From the NCBI GenBank assembly GCA_013003465.1, contig JABDIZ010000064.1, positions 1-8,059 on the forward strand: a stretch of 8,059 bases of DNA, given 5' to 3'. This document shows positions 5,977 to 8,059 of the stretch, piece after piece. Both the position numbers and the translations under genes were made by a program. The notes beneath the pieces were generated by a model. The model was not told where the DNA came from. It did no database searches and saw only the letters and a program-made list of their open reading frames with translations. Positions within the stretch are counted from its first letter, which is position 1. Each line of letters begins with the position of its first letter. The stretch comes from Rhodothermaceae bacterium. GTDB lineage: Bacteria > Bacteroidota > Rhodothermia > Rhodothermales > Rubricoccaceae.

Positions 5977-7521
5977 ATGAAAATCCCGTCTCTCGTTCTC
6001 CGGCAGCTCTACACCAACGGCAGCCTCACGCCCACCGATGATGGCGTCCAGTTCAGTCTCAAGAACCGCCTCGTCGACGCCAAGTTGACCGGCCTCCATA
6101 CGGTCTCGGTGGACGGCACCGAGGTAGCCGCGGACCGGCTCACACTCTCGCTGGATGACGGCACTACGCTCCGCGCGGCGGAGGTCTCCTCCTCAAACCC
6201 ACTCGCCTTCCCCTTACGGCAGGTCGTTCATGTGCAAGCGCCCGGCATCGATGTGGATGAGGGCGTGCATCAGATCCGCCTGGAGTTCGAGATCGAGGGC
6301 ATGGGCATGCTCGACTTCAAGGTCAAAGACTCGATCATGCCCCACGAGCCAGACCGCGTGCGCATCCCGCGCCACCCCGAGGACGACTACGGCGAGGAGG
6401 GCATCCAGACGCGCCAGCGCTTTGTGGAGGACTACACCGGCGAGTCGTTCGAGCACATCTGGCAGTACTCCTTCGATCCCCACACGTTGGGGGGCAACAT
6501 TGAGGCCTTTGTCGGGGCGGCGCAGGTGCCGCTGGGCGTGGCCGGGCCGCTCACCGTGAACGGCGAGTACGCCCAAGGCGACTTCCTCATCCCGATGGCG
6601 ACCACCGAGGGCACGCTCGTGGCGAGCTACAACCGCGGCATGAAGGTGCTCAACCTCTCCGGCGGCGTCACATGCACGGTGTCCGAGGACGCCATGCAAC
6701 GGGCACCGGTGTTCATCTTCGAGTCGGCCCGCGAGGCGCGCGACTTCAAGGCGTGGCTAGGTGAGAACATGGAGCCCATCCGCGCGGCGGGCGAGTCCAC
6801 GACGAGCATCGGCAAGCTGCGCGACATCGACACCTACCTCTCCAACAAGTTCGCCTTCTGCCGCTTCAACTGGACCACGGGCGATGCGGCCGGACAGAAC
6901 ATGGTGGGTCGCGCCACCTTCGCCGCCTGCTCGTGGATTCTGGAGAACAACGACACCATCCGCCGCTTCTACCTCGAGTCCAACTTCGCGACGGACAAAA
7001 AGGCGAGCCAGGTCAACATCATGCGCACGCGCGGCAAGCGCGTCACCGCCGAATGCACCGTCAAGGGCGATGTGCTGCGCCAGCACATGCGCGTCGAGCC
7101 CAGCGGGCTCCACTACCACTGGGGCATCGCGGGCGGCATCGGCTCCATCCTCTCGGGGGCCAACAACAACGGCCTCCACTCGCCCAACGGCATCACGGCC
7201 ATGTTCATCGCGACGGGCCAGGACGTAGCGAACGTCTCGGAGTCGAGCGCCGCGTTGTTGTATACGGAGCTGACGCCAGACGATGACCTCTACATGTCCA
7301 TCACCATTCCGAGCCTGATCGTGGCGACCTACGGCGGCGGCACGGGCCTCGCCACACAGAACGAATGCCTGCGCCTGCTCGGCTGTTCGGGCCGCGATAG
7401 GGTGAAGAAGTTTGCCGAGATCATCGCGGGTGTCGTGCTGGCGGGCGAGATCAGCCTGGCCTCAGCCATCTCGTCGAACGACTGGGTGTCCAGCCACGAG
7501 AAGTTCGGCCGGAATCGCTGA
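5977..7521 (+). CDS. Hydroxymethylglutaryl-CoA reductase, class I-like, with extra N-terminal domain
   Basis: 514 residues. It reduces HMG-CoA to mevalonate with NAD(P)H, the committed step of the mevalonate route to isoprenoids. The catalytic part (about 158-514) shows VPLGVAGPL (184-192), TTEGTLVAS with catalytic E211, DAAGQNM (303-309) as the cofactor-domain motif, SNFATDKK with K341, ATGQDVANVSESS with D416, the Gly-rich TYGGGTGLATQ (451-461), and H507 in WVSSHEKF near the C-terminus. Spacings E to K of 130 and K to D of 75 match the human class I enzyme (about 132 and 76), not class II, where K and D lie close together. Residues 1-125 form a separate soluble, beta-rich-looking domain (QFSLKNRLVDAKLTGL, 25-40) with no membrane helices, in place of the eukaryotic sterol-sensing region. 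Its function is unknown to me. The ATG at 5977 has no Shine-Dalgarno sequence. No other mevalonate gene is in the window. Confidence 0.96.
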   Translation: MKIPSLVLRQLYTNGSLTPTDDGVQFSLKNRLVDAKLTGLHTVSVDGTEVAADRLTLSLDDGTTLRAAEVSSSNPLAFPLRQVVHVQAPGIDVDEGVHQIRLEFEIEGMGMLDFKVKDSIMPHEPDRVRIPRHPEDDYGEEGIQTRQRFVEDYTGESFEHIWQYSFDPHTLGGNIEAFVGAAQVPLGVAGPLTVNGEYAQGDFLIPMATTEGTLVASYNRGMKVLNLSGGVTCTVSEDAMQRAPVFIFESAREARDFKAWLGENMEPIRAAGESTTSIGKLRDIDTYLSNKFAFCRFNWTTGDAAGQNMVGRATFAACSWILENNDTIRRFYLESNFATDKKASQVNIMRTRGKRVTAECTVKGDVLRQHMRVEPSGLHYHWGIAGGIGSILSGANNNGLHSPNGITAMFIATGQDVANVSESSAALLYTELTPDDDLYMSITIPSLIVATYGGGTGLATQNECLRLLGCSGRDRVKKFAEIIAGVVLAGEISLASAISSNDWVSSHEKFGRNR

Positions 7522-7533
7522 CGCGCGCTATTT

Positions 7534-7576
7534 CGTAGTGGGTAAGGCATTCGCATCGTTTGCCTTACCCACTACG
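7534..7576. repeat. Perfect 16-bp inverted repeat (stem-loop) downstream of HMG-CoA reductase
   Basis: The arms at 7534-7549 (CGTAGTGGGTAAGGCA) and 7561-7576 are exact reverse complements around an 11-nt loop (7550-7560). It begins 12 bp after the reductase stop and ends 16 bp before the next ATG. It would form a strong hairpin in RNA from either strand. No T-run follows on either side, so it is not a standard intrinsic terminator. A palindromic intergenic repeat, a transcript-end stabiliser, an attenuating structure or a non-canonical terminator are the options. Immediately after it come short ACGCAA-type repeats (7574-7592). Confidence 0.9.
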
Positions 7577-7592
7577 CAAACACGCAATACGC

Positions 7593-8059
7593 ATGGCCTC
7601 GTCTTCCCATCCATCGGACCCACCCGAGCCCGTCCCCTTCTCGGAGACGACGCCGAAGGCAGACCCCCCGGATGCGGGAGCATTCACCGAGGCCGAAGGC
7701 GATGCCGCCCCCTCGGCGGATGCGCCCGAGCCGGAGCCGACTACGTCGCTGGAGGCGGGACCCGACGCGACTGAGCAGGCGAGTGCCGCGCCCGGTCCGG
7801 TCCCGGTGAGGCCCTCTGCCCCGATGAGTGCGGCCCAGAAGGCGAGCGCTGAAGAATCGGAGACCGAGCAGGCGCTCGTGGCAAGCCTCGTGCAGTCATG
7901 GCGCCACCGGCGGCCGGAGCCGCCCGCGCCGCGCGAGCCGACTCCGGCCGAGAAGGCGGGGTTCGAGGTCATGGTCCCCCAGAAGCCGCCGGGGCTCGCC
8001 CGCCGCTTCTTTACGGTGTGGCGGCATGCCGTTGGGCTCGTCTACGGCGCGGCCGTGGC
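7593..8059 (+). CDS. Probable membrane-associated protein with long disordered N-terminus, 3' end outside window
   Basis: An ATG at 7593 opens a frame with no stop through the last base (155 complete codons), so the gene continues beyond the window. Residues 1-130 are rich in Pro, Ala, Glu, Ser and Asp with no hydrophobic segment, and look intrinsically disordered (for example PEPVPFSETTPKADPPDAGA, 11-30). A short helix-like stretch, TEQALVASLVQSWRHRR, occupies 91-107. Around 131 the composition changes to KPPGLARRFFTVWRHAVGLV and then YGAAV, a basic then hydrophobic pattern that suggests the start of a membrane helix or a cytoplasmic juxtamembrane segment. Strong codon bias toward G/C in third positions supports real coding. 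There is no Shine-Dalgarno sequence; the start lies 16 bp after the inverted repeat. I recognise no family. A membrane protein with a cytoplasmic disordered tail is my best reading, with moderate confidence. Confidence 0.75.
   Translation, partial: MASSSHPSDPPEPVPFSETTPKADPPDAGAFTEAEGDAAPSADAPEPEPTTSLEAGPDATEQASAAPGPVPVRPSAPMSAAQKASAEESETEQALVASLVQSWRHRRPEPPAPREPTPAEKAGFEVMVPQKPPGLARRFFTVWRHAVGLVYGAAV

Noticed and set aside
7565..7972. 135-codon minus-strand frame opposite the last gene
   Set aside because: Ser/Gly/Ala-rich low complexity typical of an antisense shadow, and it starts beyond and ends inside the inverted repeat; the plus-strand frame is open throughout and better explained as coding.

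Overview
The window is GC-rich and gene-dense, and looks like an ordinary chromosomal stretch of a bacterium. Three things point to a Bacteroidota/Rhodothermota-type organism: none of the seven starts visible inside the window has a convincing Shine-Dalgarno sequence, there is a Spondin_N-type lipoprotein, and there is a complete class I-like HMG-CoA reductase. That placement is inference, not proof. I see no rRNA, tRNA, CRISPR array, transposase or phage gene, and no gene-free stretch longer than 300 bases.

Region 1 (1-1944, + strand): the 3' end of a small hydrophobic membrane protein, then a GT4-type glycosyltransferase 13 bp downstream, then a GNAT acetyltransferase whose ATG overlaps the glycosyltransferase stop by four bases (ATGA). 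These are probably co-transcribed. The glycosyltransferase and acetyltransferase may modify a glycan or a small metabolite, but the substrate cannot be read from the sequence.

Region 2 (2015-5783, - strand, convergent with region 1 across a 70-bp gap): read 5' to 3', a predicted lipoprotein with two Spondin_N-like units, then an OmpR-family response regulator, then a membrane-bound sensor histidine kinase. The regulator and kinase are a tight pair whose coding frames may overlap. The lipoprotein lies 117 bp upstream of the regulator on the same strand and might be part of the same unit or a target of the pair.

Region 3 (5977-8059, + strand, divergent from region 2 across 193 bp): HMG-CoA reductase, the committed step of the mevalonate route to isoprenoids, with a soluble N-terminal domain instead of the membrane/sterol-sensing part seen in eukaryotes. 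It is followed by a perfect 16-bp inverted repeat and then by an open-ended gene. That gene encodes a long Pro/Ala/Glu-rich, probably disordered N-terminus leading into a basic and hydrophobic stretch at the window edge.

The most distinctive items are the perfect inverted repeat at 7534-7576, the internally duplicated spondin-type lipoprotein beside a two-component system, and the N-terminal domain on the HMG-CoA reductase. None of these amounts to a clear new system on sequence alone.
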